Origin: Tomocerus qinae | Taxonomy: Eukaryota > Arthropoda > Collembola > Entomobryomorpha > Tomoceridae | Assembly (NCBI GenBank): GCA_020055645.1 | Contig: CM034546.1 | Location: 111,011,375-111,075,374, forward strand | Length of the DNA stretch: 64,000 bases | Direction: 5' to 3' | Shown: positions 1 through 10,908 of the stretch, one piece after another | How positions within the stretch are numbered: the stretch's first letter is position 1 | Layout of the letters: the number at the start of each line of letters is the position of its first letter | Program-made: the position numbers and the translations under genes | Notes under the pieces: model-generated | Told to the model about the DNA's origin: nothing | Databases searched by the model: none | Seen by the model: only the letters and a program-made list of their open reading frames with translations

Positions 1-481
1 AAACTTTTTACGTCCAATAAAATGCCATACCTATATTACTTTCCTGCTTTCACTACAGAAAAAAACTTTCACTCGGCTTTCACTTTCCCGAAAAAAATGT
101 GAAAACTTCCGTGTTTCGGCGTGCAAACATCATTTACAATATAAGTAATAAGTACCAGTTGCTTGATAATGATATCCTATCTATGCCACCTATAAGCCAG
201 TTTATCTTTATCCAATTTCTCACTTGGAACAACCACTATGTGTTGCGGTAGGTTGGTGAAGGCAGTTAGATAAATGGTTTTACATAAGCTTTTTTGAAAC
301 AAAAGGACTATTAATACAAAATATCAGAACTGCCTACACCATCCTTTTATGCAGTTCTAAATCAAATGGTAAAGCAGACTTGGAGGATATGTTATCTTGA
401 GTTTGTTTTTCCAGTGCAGTCGTGCAGTGAATCTTTAACATTAAACTTTCTCCCAATTATTTCATTTTGTAACTAATGCAG
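1..481 (+). other. intron sequence of LACTB (5' part of gene off-window)
   Basis: No coding segment is visible here. The stretch runs into a splice acceptor (cag, 479-481) for the LACTB exon at 482, so at least its right part is intron. The earlier LACTB exons must lie before position 1. Confidence 0.6.
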
Positions 482-1137
482 GTATTACAGCAGAAATAAG
501 GAAGGAATGCTTGAAAATTCGCCTTATGTCGACAATTCTTACAAATGGGCTGGAGGGGGATTTCTGTCCAATGCAACAGATCTGTTACAATTTGCTCACA
601 TTTTACTTTACTCATTACAGTGCCCAAATAAAGGTTTGTCTAAAGGCTGACAATAGCTGCATCCTGTTTAAATATCATTAATAATTATGAAATGCTGAAG
701 TCGAAAATTAAAATGGCTAACTATAAAATTGTATAATTTTTTCAGAGTACAAGAATACTCCATTTTTATCCAAAGATACAACACAGAAACTGTGGACTGG
801 AGATCCAAGGGCAATTCAACTGTTTCTGGGAGCACCATCAGATTCCTTATATGGCTTGGGATTTCAAGTAAGGGATACTCTTCAAAAATGTGTATTCTGT
901 AAAACTGAAGATGTGGTAACAGTTTCTCACGGAGGAGCCGCAATTGGTACAAGTTCTATACTGATGGTGAAGTACCCTAAGCTTAATATAGACAGTGATA
1001 TGAACGACAAATGTGATGGAAAAACCGATGAAGTCATTAAAGGTGTTGCAGTAGCTATGTTAACTAATTTGACCAACGTAAGTTTATCAGCAACTGCTAA
1101 TGAAATCGGAAATTTATTCAAAAACTTTCTAAATTAA
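482..1137 (+). CDS. LACTB: LACTB, serine beta-lactamase-like protein, C-terminal exons (5' partial)
   Basis: Two coding exons, 482-633 and 746-1137, are joined by a GT-AG intron in phase. They read as the C-terminal third of LACTB, a mitochondrial intermembrane-space serine protease related to penicillin-binding proteins and class C beta-lactamases. The family signature is clear: YYSRNKEGMLENSPYVDNSY, then KWAGGGFLSNATDLLQFAH, then after the intron a region ending in the third active-site box. That box reads SHGGAAIGTSS, where vertebrate LACTB has His-Thr-Gly; the middle Thr is Gly here. The stop is TAA at 1135-1137. The catalytic Ser-x-x-Lys exon lies outside the window. The gene is convergent with HAT1, whose stop lies only 252 bases away. 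I am confident of the family; activity cannot be judged from this fragment. Confidence 0.9.
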
Positions 1138-1282
1138 GACAATTAAAAGAAAAAGTTGTTATACAGAAGTTTTTACATTTAAGTTAAAATTTAATTAAAG
1201 TTAAATTCACATTTACTGGGTCCGTTATTTTTTGAAAATGAGCAAAGATTTTGCGGTTTTCTTTTGTACATTATTGTTCGAA

Positions 1283-1288
1283 AATAAA
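1283..1288 (+). promoter_or_regulatory. poly(A) signal of LACTB
   Basis: AATAAA lies about 145 bases after the LACTB stop codon, and the next gene on the opposite strand stops at 1389. Confidence 0.6.
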
Positions 1289-1351
1289 CCTATACATTAC
1301 GCTACGCTGTTATTACCCTTCCTCACAATACTTCACGATATTTTTTTACAC

Positions 1352-1357
1352 TTTAAT
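1352..1357 (-). promoter_or_regulatory. candidate poly(A) signal of HAT1
   Basis: ATTAAA on the minus strand, 32 bases past the HAT1 stop. It is the only near-consensus signal before the end of LACTB, so the two 3' ends abut or overlap. Confidence 0.35.
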
Positions 1358-1388
1358 CGTTTATGAAACATTTAAATCTTACTTCAAA

Positions 1389-4357
1389 TTAAGATGAATA
1401 TTTTTCCAACCGCTGTAATATGTACTGGTAATGAGAATATGCCAACTGAAAATTGCTTTCCAATTCAGTCTTCCGGGATGCGTCATCCAATTGAGCTGCT
1501 TGCTGTAACTCAACTGAGTTGAATCTTCGTCTCATCATTCTTTTGATGTCAGATTCTTGTTTCTAAACATTTCAAAAAATATAGCCTCTCAGTAACTAAA
1601 TACAGTTAAATGCTGTAACTTATGCACTTAAACTAACTTGATAGGGTATATTGAGACGCTTTTTCACATCCAAACGGAAATTCCTAAGTTCGTCTTCGTC
1701 ATTGGTGTTGGTCACCCGTAGACGAAGAATTTCATACACACGATGAGACTGCCTCTGGAAAGCAAAATAAGCATTTTTAAATACTGTTGGTTAGTCATCC
1801 ATGAACATGATATTGTGAGTCTTGGGCAGACTTTGACAAACGCTTTCTATGGTATTAGCACACCTTCGTCATTTTTAGTTCTTTCTTAGCTTCGTCAGCC
1901 ATTGCTGCTGTAAATCCACCTTTGAGGTATTTAGCAGAATAAGAATCTAGTTTTAAGCAATCCCGAGCATCAACGTAGTCTCGGAGCCTTTCGAAATCAT
2001 CTGACGGATCCTCAACTTTTTAAATGAAATAAAATTAATTAAAAGGGAAACTGTAGTATTGGAGACATTTGTGTGTTTATCTTTTTATTTACCTGTAATT
2101 TCTTTCACTCTAGGATCGTTTCGATAACGGTTGTAAATTGCAGTAAGTAGGTTGACAGCCAAACCTTGTCTTTGAAACGGTGGTAAAATAACCATTTGAG
2201 CAACTCTAGGACGAATATTTTCAGGATAAGAATAGAAATTGTACACAGCGGAATATCCAACAAATGCATAACACCAGTCACCCTCCGATGTTTTGTATTT
2301 TTCGTATCTAAAAATAAGAAAAACAGCCTTATCAGCAATAATTTTGTCTTCTGCCTCAAGTCACAATCACAACAATGAAATGGTAGTACAGAGTCAACAT
2401 AAACACTTCTACATACAAGACAAAAAAAGACCATTTCTCATCATCAGGATCCACAAATGAAGCAGCGTCTAAAATGACATCAAAATAATCAAACTTGACC
2501 TAAATGATCAAACTTTATGTATAAAATAATATCCATAATAATATTTATCTCATTACCTATGAACCACATAATAAAGGACTCCATGCTTTTAAGATAGTCT
2601 TCAAATTTGGGAAGCTTGGTGTCGCACTCGTATATTTCAAAAATATTATCTGCCGTTCCATTGGTAGTTCTTCCATCAACTCCATTCATATAAGAAGATG
2701 GCTTATCTTTATCATGGATATGTTTATCGAGATGTTTAGTGAATGAATGAAGAAGGGTTCCCATTGGACGGAATTTTTTATTTTCTTTATCAATTAAACT
2801 TGAGAAAGTGTCCAAATTAGTTAAATATCCAGGCGACAAAACTTTATCCAGCTTTTCTATTATGTTATCTGCCTATTAATATTAATACAAAAATAATTAT
2901 TTAATTACTAGTAATGTTCAATGTCAAGCTTCTAACAGTATCTACCAGAGATGAAATAATTATAAATCACCTTGCACCTCACTGCTATTAAAACTGTAAA
3001 CAGTACACACATTATTATTACATAAGCATCATAAGTATTTTAGTACCTCAACCCCGTCACACATTTCTTTGGTGACTTTACTGCTGTATTTTATATTCAC
3101 ATAAGTCTTCAAACTACCAGCAGTATAGTAGAGCTTGATCTTAAGATTTTCATAGCCAAAAACGGTTTCACTGTCAAAAGCAAAAGTTTCACAATATAGG
3201 TTAAAATGTATTACCTGATTACTACCATTAATTACGTAATAGCAATGAAAATAGCTCAAAATCAATCGGAATACCACACTTAATTTAATTTACTTCACAG
3301 GCTGTGGGTATAACTTTATGCATTGATAAATTTAAGTTTGGAAGCACAAAACACAATAAGAGATAAACCAAATCACAAAAGGCCAATAAAATCAACTGTC
3401 AAAAACTGTGGAAAAATATTTCTATTAATCTTATTATTAATTATGACATGAAATCAAACCACTTTAAAAACAGGATTCGGTTTTGGATACAGAAATCCAC
3501 AAATTGTTATTTTCAAATTAGGACTACTTAGTATTAATTAGTTAGTATCTACTAATTTAATTAAGTTTAAGTTTAATACTACATACCAAAACTGACTAAC
3601 AAATATTAAATATTTTAAAAATACATACCCTTCATTGAAAATCTGATGGCACATTTCTGGTTTAAAGATCAACGTTTTGTTATCCAAATCTTTCATTTCT
3701 CGAACTTTAAAATAAAACAAAATCACCAATCATTTAAGACGAAAATGTTGGTTATTTTACCGGTTTCGTTTAAAATCTACAGGAAATACTTGGGAATCAT
3801 AATAAAAACCATATTATTATAATTGGAGTCCCTTTTATCAATCCAGAATACAAGGAAAGTCAGGAAAGTGTTATAGGGATTAGGACCTCCTTCAGTGAAT
3901 ATAGATATATTATAGATAATATATATTCATTCAAATTGGACCATAGAACAGTATACAGTAATTAATTCCGCAAATACACAGGTATTACATTATCTCATAA
4001 TAATATATCGACTAACTGATAGTTTTGAAGAAAATTATTTTATGCTCTTCAGTGAATATAGCAAGAATCAAAGAACACATGAATTTTGTATATAATAACA
4101 TAAGAGTTTTTTTAACATACCCAGTTTGAATTCGACGGCTTCATTTCCGTCTGTAACAAACTTTTCCAATCCGTAAGAATTTTTTTCACTTATTTTTGGT
4201 TCCCCTTTAATTGTCAAGTTAACAAACACTAATTCAACAAGTAATCATAACCGAATTGTAAAAATATTGTAATTATTTATAAGAAACAAATATCTTGACA
4301 ATAAAATTTATTATTCATGAAATATTTGGATGTTGATGTTAAATACTTACGATCCAT
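1389..4357 (-). CDS. HAT1: HAT1, histone acetyltransferase type B catalytic subunit
   Basis: Ten coding exons on the minus strand: 4357-4351, 4204-4121, 3704-3629, 3170-3047, 2872-2557, 2468-2417, 2307-2093, 2015-1864, 1754-1638 and 1562-1389. They total 1,317 nt, or 438 residues, near the family's usual 420. HAT1 with its RbAp46/48 partner acetylates newly made histone H4 on Lys5 and Lys12 before chromatin assembly. Diagnostic segments are ETVFGYENLKIKLYYTAGSL, FRPMGTLLHSF, ESFIMWFI, VYNFYSYPENIRPRVAQM and the acetyl-CoA binding motif FQRQGLAVNLL, followed by EITVEDPSDDF with the conserved acidic residues. The C-terminal helices (HRVYEILRLRVTN, FRLDVKKRLNIPYQ) are present. Exon 1 codes only Met-Asp plus one base; the exon 6 donor GTATGT is needed to keep frame. 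No defects seen. Confidence 0.95.
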
Positions 4358-5249
4358 TTTAAAGATTTATAGTCTTATGACTATCACTAAAGCAGATGTG
4401 CTATATAAGAAGTGTTTCCTATAATTTGCGGACGTCCAGGAAAAGTTTGACCCAGTGATGTAACGTAACTGTAAAAAGAAACCCCATCGACACGAGATTA
4501 GTTAACCGTCGTAAACCGCAAAACTATTTTTTTAGACTGTTCTCTATTATCTTGACAAAGGAATATGAACAGACAGAAGCTTATCTGTCAAACAATTCCC
4601 TGCTTCGTTTCAGTGTTACAAAAATTAACTTTATGACTTCTGTCTTAGCTAGCGCTGAGAAATCTGAGTTGTGTCAGTTAGCAGTATAGATTATAGATTG
4701 GAGGTCACATTATCAATCACATTATGAGCTATGAATTAGGGTTTGGGAATTTTTGTCAGGTTACGTTGATTTTAATTTTCTGTATCTATCAATCTATTAT
4801 TATCTGTACTTATGTAGTCAGTAGTAGTAACTTTCGGTGTTCGGGTATAAACTGTTTTATTGTTAAAGCCTAACAAGCAAGTAATATGTTTATTTTTAAT
4901 TAGGTTAGGTCAAAAAAGAGGCAGAAATAGTAACAGGAAGCAAATGGTAAAGATAATAAGTTAAGTAGCTGAAGGGGGCAACGGAGGCAACAGGGGCAAT
5001 TGAGGCAACGATAACCCGCTGCCTAAATTTAGCCTTCGGGTCTTCGAACCGTATAAAAAGACAAACATTGAATTGAATGATCAACTTTGGTTGGAGATGT
5101 TGATTTGTTGTTTTTACAAAGGTATAAAATTGTTTTGTTACGTGTAAAAAGTTGAAAATAACTAAAATATTTGACATTCGGATGTTTGACGGTATGTTTA
5201 TTTCTCATTCTCGAATGGCGTCTGTCAATCTGTCATCTCATCTGTGTTG
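4358..5249. other. upstream region of HAT1, possible shared promoter
   Basis: No gene is established here. The HAT1 start at 4357 faces left, and a candidate plus-strand terminal exon lies at 6599, so the area could be a divergent promoter. ATG 4633 and ATG 5212 each open short plus-strand frames that I could not join convincingly to that exon. A short imperfect tandem repeat of a GAGGCAAC-like unit lies at 4976-5010. Confidence 0.3.
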
Positions 5250-5271
5250 GGTTAAAGTAAGGTATAGGTTG

Positions 5272-5340
5272 CGTGAGGGTGAGGAGGGTGAGGGTGAGGA
5301 GGGTGAGGCGGGTGAGGAGGGTGAGGGTGAGGAGGGTGAG
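5272..5340 (+). repeat. GGTGAG/GAG minisatellite, left foldback arm
   Basis: About 69 bases built from GGTGAG and GAG units. It is shorter than the mirror copy in the right arm. In one frame it reads as Glu/Gly repeats, which is a by-product of composition and not a protein. Confidence 0.9.
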
Positions 5341-6260
5341 TTTATATGTGTTTCATTAGTTAACGTCGTAATAGCTAATAATAAATGCACACCGCTGATT
5401 TCTCGCATCATGTGTGGTATTTATTGTTTTCCATCCCGCAGTTAGAGTGAAAAGTGCCATGGACACATGTTTTTTACTGCTATTCACGAAAATTGACCAA
5501 ACTTGTCAAAATTTATTTGATTCAATGTTAACTCTAAATTAGTTTGACTCTACTCCTTATTTACAAATATGCATTGCTTAATTTTGACCTCAATAAATTG
5601 TTTCATTGATTTATTATTTCTGCAGATGACCCGGAAATAAAACAATTATGTAAAAATTACCTTATATATGGTGACTGGTTAAATAGTCCATTTGGGTTTC
5701 AGACCTACATTAGCGGCCTTCATCAGGGAGGTGCACATCATCACCCTCCGACCCAAAGGCCGTCAGTAGTGACTTTGGGCTAATGAGGCCCTCCATACAC
5801 TTCCCGCTGAGTTTAAAGTCCCCGCTAGACTGTCAGTAGTGACTTCAGGCTAATGAGACCCTCCGTGCACCTCCCTGATGAAGGCCGCTAATGTAGGTCT
5901 GAAACCCAAATGGACTATTTAACCAGTCACCATATATAAGGTAATTTTTACATAATTGTTTTATTTCCGGGTCATCTGCAGAAATAATAAATCAATGAAA
6001 CAATTTATTGAGGTCAATTAAGCAATGCATATTTGTAAATAAGGAGTAGAGTCAAACTAATTTAGAGTTAACATTGAATCAAATAAATTTTGACAAGTTT
6101 GGTCAATTTTCGTGAATAGCGGTAAAAAACATGTGTCCATGGCACTTTTCACTCTACCTGCGGGATGGAAAACAATAAATGCCACACATGATGCGAGAAA
6201 TCAGCGGTGTGCATTTATTATTAGCTATTACGACGTTAACTAATGAAACACATATAAACT

Positions 6261-6412
6261 CACCCTCCTCACCCTCACCCTCCTCACCCGCCTCACCCTC
6301 CTCACCCTCCTCACCCTCCTCACCCTCACCCTCCTCACCCTCCTCACCCTCCTCACCCTCCTCACCCTCAACCTCCTCACCCTCCTCACCCTCAACCTCC
6401 TCACCCTCACGC
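6261..6412 (-). repeat. GGTGAG/GAG minisatellite, right foldback arm
   Basis: About 150 bases, the inverted and expanded copy of the repeat at 5272-5340. The length difference of some 80 bases accounts for the right arm being longer than the left. Open frames across it are low-complexity artefacts. Confidence 0.9.
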
Positions 6413-6598
6413 AACCTATACCTTACTTTAACCCTGTGTTGTGTAACAGATACTGAATTGTATATTATAAATAGATGTCAAAAAATGAAAAACGTATATA
6501 CATGATGTAGGATTATTATTTGTCATAATTTGTTTTTGGATCATATTTTACATAATTTTTCATTAGTACATACTTTGCATACCTTATTTATTTTACAG

Positions 6599-6707
6599 TT
6601 TACTTAGACACAGGACGAACTGCTCAACAAACCAGACAGGAGATGAACAGACAAAAGACAGTAAAAAGATGAAAGAAGGGGATGATAAGTTTGAAGTTGA
6701 CAAGTGA
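6599..6707 (+). CDS. candidate terminal coding exon of an unidentified gene
   Basis: A good acceptor (pyrimidine-rich, ending ttttacag at 6598) opens a frame of 36 codons with stop TGA at 6705-6707, entered in phase 2. It is followed by AATAAA at 6820-6825. The reading is hydrophilic and rich in Lys, Asp and Thr, with a KKMKEGDDKFEVDK end. This is the layout of a real last exon: acceptor, short coding tail, 3' UTR and poly(A) signal. I do not recognise the protein. One possible 5' exon starts at ATG 4633 with a phase-2 donor (GTTAGC, 4676), giving about 50 residues, but this is not convincing. If that were right, the foldback element would lie in the intron. Confidence 0.35.
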
Positions 6708-6819
6708 TTGAAGTCAGAGAAGTGGCAGACCAATGACCTTTACCCAACGAATTATCAATCAACTGAAACAGGAGTAGTCACCCCGAAAGGACTGTTTGTG
6801 AAAAATTCTAAAACTTGTG

Positions 6820-6825
6820 AATAAA
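6820..6825 (+). promoter_or_regulatory. poly(A) signal after the candidate terminal exon
   Basis: AATAAA 113 bases after the TGA at 6707. It is the main support for 6599-6707 being a true last exon and leaves about 200 bases before the RpS27 promoter. Confidence 0.45.
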
Positions 6826-7031
6826 CAGATAACTAAAATTAAAAAAAGTTACTTTCTTAAAAATGTCACTAAAAGTTCCCAAAAATTATTTCTTTATTTT
6901 ATGAAACTGAAACTCTGCAAGTTGTGCCGCTGAAAATCAGTTTTAGCGGTAGTTGAGTAGTTAAGTAATACTACCGCTATCCAACAGATGGACGTCTTGT
7001 AATATTTGTATTGCGCTTGTATTTTACAGAT

Positions 7032-7045
7032 CTATTTCCCTTTTC
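7032..7045 (+). promoter_or_regulatory. candidate 5' TOP-like transcription start of RpS27
   Basis: A pyrimidine run (TTTCCCTTTTC) lies about 185 bases before the RpS27 ATG. Ribosomal protein mRNAs usually begin at a C inside such a tract. The exact start base is inferred. Confidence 0.35.
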
Positions 7046-7223
7046 GTTTCATATTCGTCGGCTCGCTGTGGTCGGTCTTCGTTCGTCTATCGTATTTCGT
7101 GTGTGTTATTCGTATTTTCGTGTTGCATTGCTGCGAACGAACGTGAACTCGTCTGAAACAGTAAGTTCAATTTCTTTGGAGTTTGTCAAGGGACCGTGCC
7201 GTTACATCTCAACCGAGTTCAAA

Positions 7224-9399
7224 ATGCCTGTAAGTGTTTTCAAATTTTCTGAAATTTATTTTATATATTTAAGCTTTTTTGTTCCAATTTACAGATTATA
7301 AAATGTCCTTCTTATTTAGACCCCAATAAATATCCCATTTAAACTGTAGTTCAAATAAAAATACGTCTTGAAAGTTGGTTAAAGCATGGCATGTGTTGGA
7401 TAATGGAGGCCAGTCTGTCTATAAATGATAACCAATGCTATTGTATTGTACATTCTACATACAACATACAGCGAACAAAGCTGCGGTTATTTGAATTTGT
7501 CGGCATGGTTTACTGGCACGCAAAAGACCGACTTTCGGAGGATTTCAATCCTTTCGGTATTCAACGAATTTCAATGCATGATGTGGCATTTTTATTGTAT
7601 TGCAGAGACTAAAAATCAGAATACTTTGAAGTCTACGTTCATGAATAGGTGATAGGAAAGATTTGGTTGGTCCATAAAAAATTAGTTATGTAGATATTTT
7701 AAGGGGAGCCACCCCTCCGTCGAGGTATCTACCGGAATTTGGCATGAACTCGATCTATTTACATTGAGTTGAGTACAAAACCATTCAAATTTTATTTTTT
7801 TAGGAAATCAAGGAAAACTCAAAAACTCTTCCGTTTTCAATTTTGATTTTTTTACCTAAAATTCTTACAGGGTCGTGGAGGGTCACAAGTTTGCGTTTTG
7901 TTCAAAAAGACTTTTGGTTATTTTATAAAAAATTCATAAACCTATCCCGCCAAAAAAAATAAAAAACTTTTTGGTAGAATGGCCAGTGTGACCTTTACAG
8001 GTCAAATTTGTAACATATCTGAAACTTGTGACCCTCCAGGATCTTCATCCTAAATTTTGAGATCAACTACGCCCAGATTGCTTGAAAATTAGGCGACTTA
8101 TCCATGATTTCCTGGAGTAGGAAATTACATTGAAAACCAAGTACTACTGCCTGACCTTAATGTAGAGAAATGCTGAATGCCAAATTTTAGACTAGATTTC
8201 TTTTCATAACGCTTTGCAAATCTTCTAATTTTTATTGATATAACTTTTATTACAGCTTTCTATGACCTGGCATTAGTTTAATTGGCGTGACTGACAGTTG
8301 CAAGGAATTTGAATGTTATCATTATAGTTGAGGTTGATTAGTATGTTATGCAAAACGTTAATTTATTATTGTGGTTGCGAAATTGTCAGTGTTAGCCATA
8401 TTTTAAATGATGTCTGGGCCAAAAACAAGCACATTCTAAACTGCAATGTGAGCATTCAAAAAATATAAATCGTGAACATAAAGCGTAAAGTCAAATTCGA
8501 AAGTTTAATAAAGCCGATATATGTTATTCTCTAGACATCTAGTGACTCTAAATAAAGTATTAAAATGGCACCCTTTCACTGCCACAAGCATTACAAATGG
8601 AAATATTAATTTTATCACGGTATATGAGTCAAGATATAAAATAATATTTTGTGTCAATAAAATTAACTTGATCCTATTCAGAGTTGAGAGTATGTTCAAG
8701 TGTCAAGTTCAACCTCCTTACTGTTCAACTTTCCTACACCTTATGAGTTGGTATTTCAAATGTAATGGTCTTTGGATATAAATTTAAATGAAGTACTAAT
8801 CTAATTAAAGCGTTGATCTAACTCTGTTTTGCAGCTCGCGAGAGATTTATTACACCCTTCCCCGGAGGAGGAGAGAAGAAAACATAAACTAAAGCGATTA
8901 GTTCAGCATCCTAATTCTTACTTTATGGATGTTAAATGTCCTGGTAATTAAACTCAATTTTATACCATCAACCATTGCCTTTGTAAAATTAAAATTGCTG
9001 TACAAGATAAAAGCTAAAAGATATAAGCTTACTTCGTTAGAAAATATTATAATGTCTTGTTCGTATTATTTTTTACCAAATTTCACAATTACACAATTTC
9101 ACTACTCACCAAAAATAACCTTATCAAACTTGTGTTTCTATTTAGGCTGTTATAAAATTACTACCGTGTTCAGCCATGCCCAATCAGTTGTTATTTGTGC
9201 CGGCTGTTCTACAGTGCTTTGTCAGCCAACAGGAGGAAGGGCAAGACTAACAGAAGGTAATTATAATATGTATCACTGCAGTAAATATTATATACAATTT
9301 GTGTGTTAACGATCGTATAACAACCATAGAACCATAAATATATGTATTGAATTCATTTGTCTTTGAATAGGTTGCTCCTTCCGGAAAAAGCAGCACTAA
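7224..9399 (+). CDS. RpS27: 40S ribosomal protein S27 (eS27)
   Basis: Four coding exons: 7224-7229, 8835-8943, 9146-9256 and 9371-9399. They total 255 nt, or 84 residues, the exact length of metazoan eS27. The first exon encodes only Met-Pro before a GTAAGT donor, a common layout for ribosomal protein genes. The protein carries the C4 zinc finger ([15 protein letters not shown], then [14 protein letters not shown]) and ends CSFRRKQH. It is a structural protein of the small ribosomal subunit. Intron 1 (about 1.6 kb) contains a decayed inverted repeat. No frame damage is present, so this is the working gene and not a processed copy. Poly(A) signal at 9471. Confidence 0.98.
7728..8197. repeat. 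decayed inverted repeat in RpS27 intron 1
   Basis: The two halves of this segment are imperfect reverse complements. The best core is GGAGGGTCACAAGTTT (7878-7893) against its complement at 8022-8037. Weaker matches extend outward, such as AATTTGGCAT near 7737 against ATGCCAAATT near 8180, and AGGAAATCA near 7803 against TGATTTCCT near 8106. It looks like an old foldback-type element; no target duplication was found. Confidence 0.4.
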
Positions 9400-9470
9400 A
9401 GAGGGAAGAATCAGTTTGAAAAAATATTTTACAAAAGGTTCGCTTTCCATTATAAGGAGGAAAATGAAGT

Positions 9471-9476
9471 AATAAA
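9471..9476 (+). promoter_or_regulatory. poly(A) signal of RpS27
   Basis: AATAAA 72 bases after the RpS27 stop. Confidence 0.65.
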
Positions 9477-10908
9477 AATCTTTAAAATATTCATTAAACT
9501 GTCTCTCGACATTATGTATATGACTGTTGTTAAGCTTCATTTTTCATCATAACAAAATATTTATTATTATTACAACCCAGTATACAAACAGTATTCCACA
9601 AAAAATGACATTTTAGTTAGTAGCTGTAGAGTGATATACTACTACTATCGTAGCATTGCTATGCTAATTCGAGAGTTTTGTGTAGGGCTTACTGTTAGCG
9701 ATGAGTAAAATTTGGAACTATATCATACATATCTATTGTATTGTAATACATATTTTTTGACCTTAGGAATAGCATTTTATTTGTCAAATCAGTTCATGAA
9801 AAATAATTTCAACTGAATTACATGATCATTCATAAATCTTAGGTCATGTCAACCAACGTCATAATATGTCCATTTCATAATTGCTCGTCATATAATGTTG
9901 CAAATTGCAAAATATAAGTACTCATAAATGTTTAAGGTTCTCAAACAAACCAAGCAAAGTTTTTCTGTGGATGTAATGAAAAAGAAACATAAATACCAAT
10001 TAAAGTATTACTGTTACATTAAAGTAATTTATAATAATGAAATGTAAAGTTTTAAATTTTAGTAACACTTTAGTATATCCAAGTTGGTTCATATTATGGG
10101 GGTTTCCAACAACTGTGTATAATCAGAATAATCGCTGAAAACACCTTAGAAATCTGGTTATAGCCAATATATAACATAGGAAGTTAAAAGGAAAAGAATA
10201 TAAAAATAAGGAAGGAAAAAGAAAAGTAAAGAAGCTTCATAGACGTATATATGGCGACTTTAGACTACAGCCCTTCCCCCTGAAATCAAAGGAAAAAAGA
10301 AATTTGCCTATATGAAATTTTAGCCCTGTCCGATACTGGATTCTGAATACAACAACTTCCGTGAAACTATGGAATTACCATACCTATCCATGCTTTATGA
10401 TTCCAGACTACAATCTACAACATCGTCCAGAATCTCACATTACCTATCTATTCCGTCCGCTACGAAACCAAGAATATGGTGCAATGATGCACAGGGCACG
10501 GTTTCGGAATTTAGGGGAGGAAAGGATTAGAATTTCGGAATTTAGGTTAACGTTGAAAGATCATACAAATTATGGATTTAAAAAATAATAATAATGGCTA
10601 AGTATCATTTATTTCATTATGTAACTTTCATCATTCAGAGATAGACCTATCAACTCAACTCCCACTACTCCTGCTTCCATGCTTCCCCATCTATGCCGAT
10701 AAATAGAAAATAAAAAGTATAAATTGAATGACAACGACAGCCTAATAGTATAGCGTGATTCATTTATAGTCTCAAGAATAGGTAAAGTGAAAACAATGAT
10801 GAAATGGCTGATACTGAGATAAAGAACCAGTCAGTCACCCAACTCCGTATCATAATGTGCTCAATTATGTTCGTGCGTGGCTCATTTAGCTAAGAAAATA
10901 TTTTCACT
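9477..10908. other. intergenic, no feature seen
   Basis: I found no exon with convincing splice sites, no RNA gene and no repeat structure. A 75-codon open frame at 10361-10588 has no recognisable homology or splice context. Confidence 0.5.

Larger units (their letters stand above)
5242..6441. mobile_element. foldback transposon with 8-bp target-site duplications
   Basis: The element spans 5250-6433 (1,184 bp) and is flanked on both sides by the same 8 bases, CTGTGTTG (5242-5249 and 6434-6441). Its arms are long inverted repeats that match almost base for base: left 5250-5736, right 5865-6433, starting GGTTAAAGTAAGGTATAGG. Between them is a 128-base spacer holding two direct copies (about 33 bp, from 5764 and 5832) of a GTCAGTAGTGACTT-containing unit. 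Each arm carries a GGTGAG/GAG minisatellite. No transposase is encoded, so the element is non-autonomous. An 8-bp duplication fits hAT, P-like or Merlin insertion; I cannot assign the superfamily. Sub-repeats inside the arms recall Drosophila FB elements. The near identity of the arms suggests recent insertion or arm conversion. Confidence 0.9.

Noticed and set aside
5212..5249. ATG at 5212 as a start codon interrupted by the foldback element
   Set aside because: Removing the element and one duplication leaves only a short frame with no donor that suits the exon at 6599. There is no independent support for a disrupted gene.
5152..5445. Plus-strand open frame with Glu/Gly repeats
   Set aside because: It crosses the transposon boundary and the GGTGAG/GAG minisatellite; the repeat translation follows from base composition.
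6154..6505. Open frames on both strands giving Glu/Gly or Ser/Pro repeats
   Set aside because: They lie on the expanded minisatellite in the right foldback arm and are low-complexity artefacts.
10361..10588. 75-codon plus-strand open frame
   Set aside because: No recognisable content, flanking splice sites or poly(A) signal.
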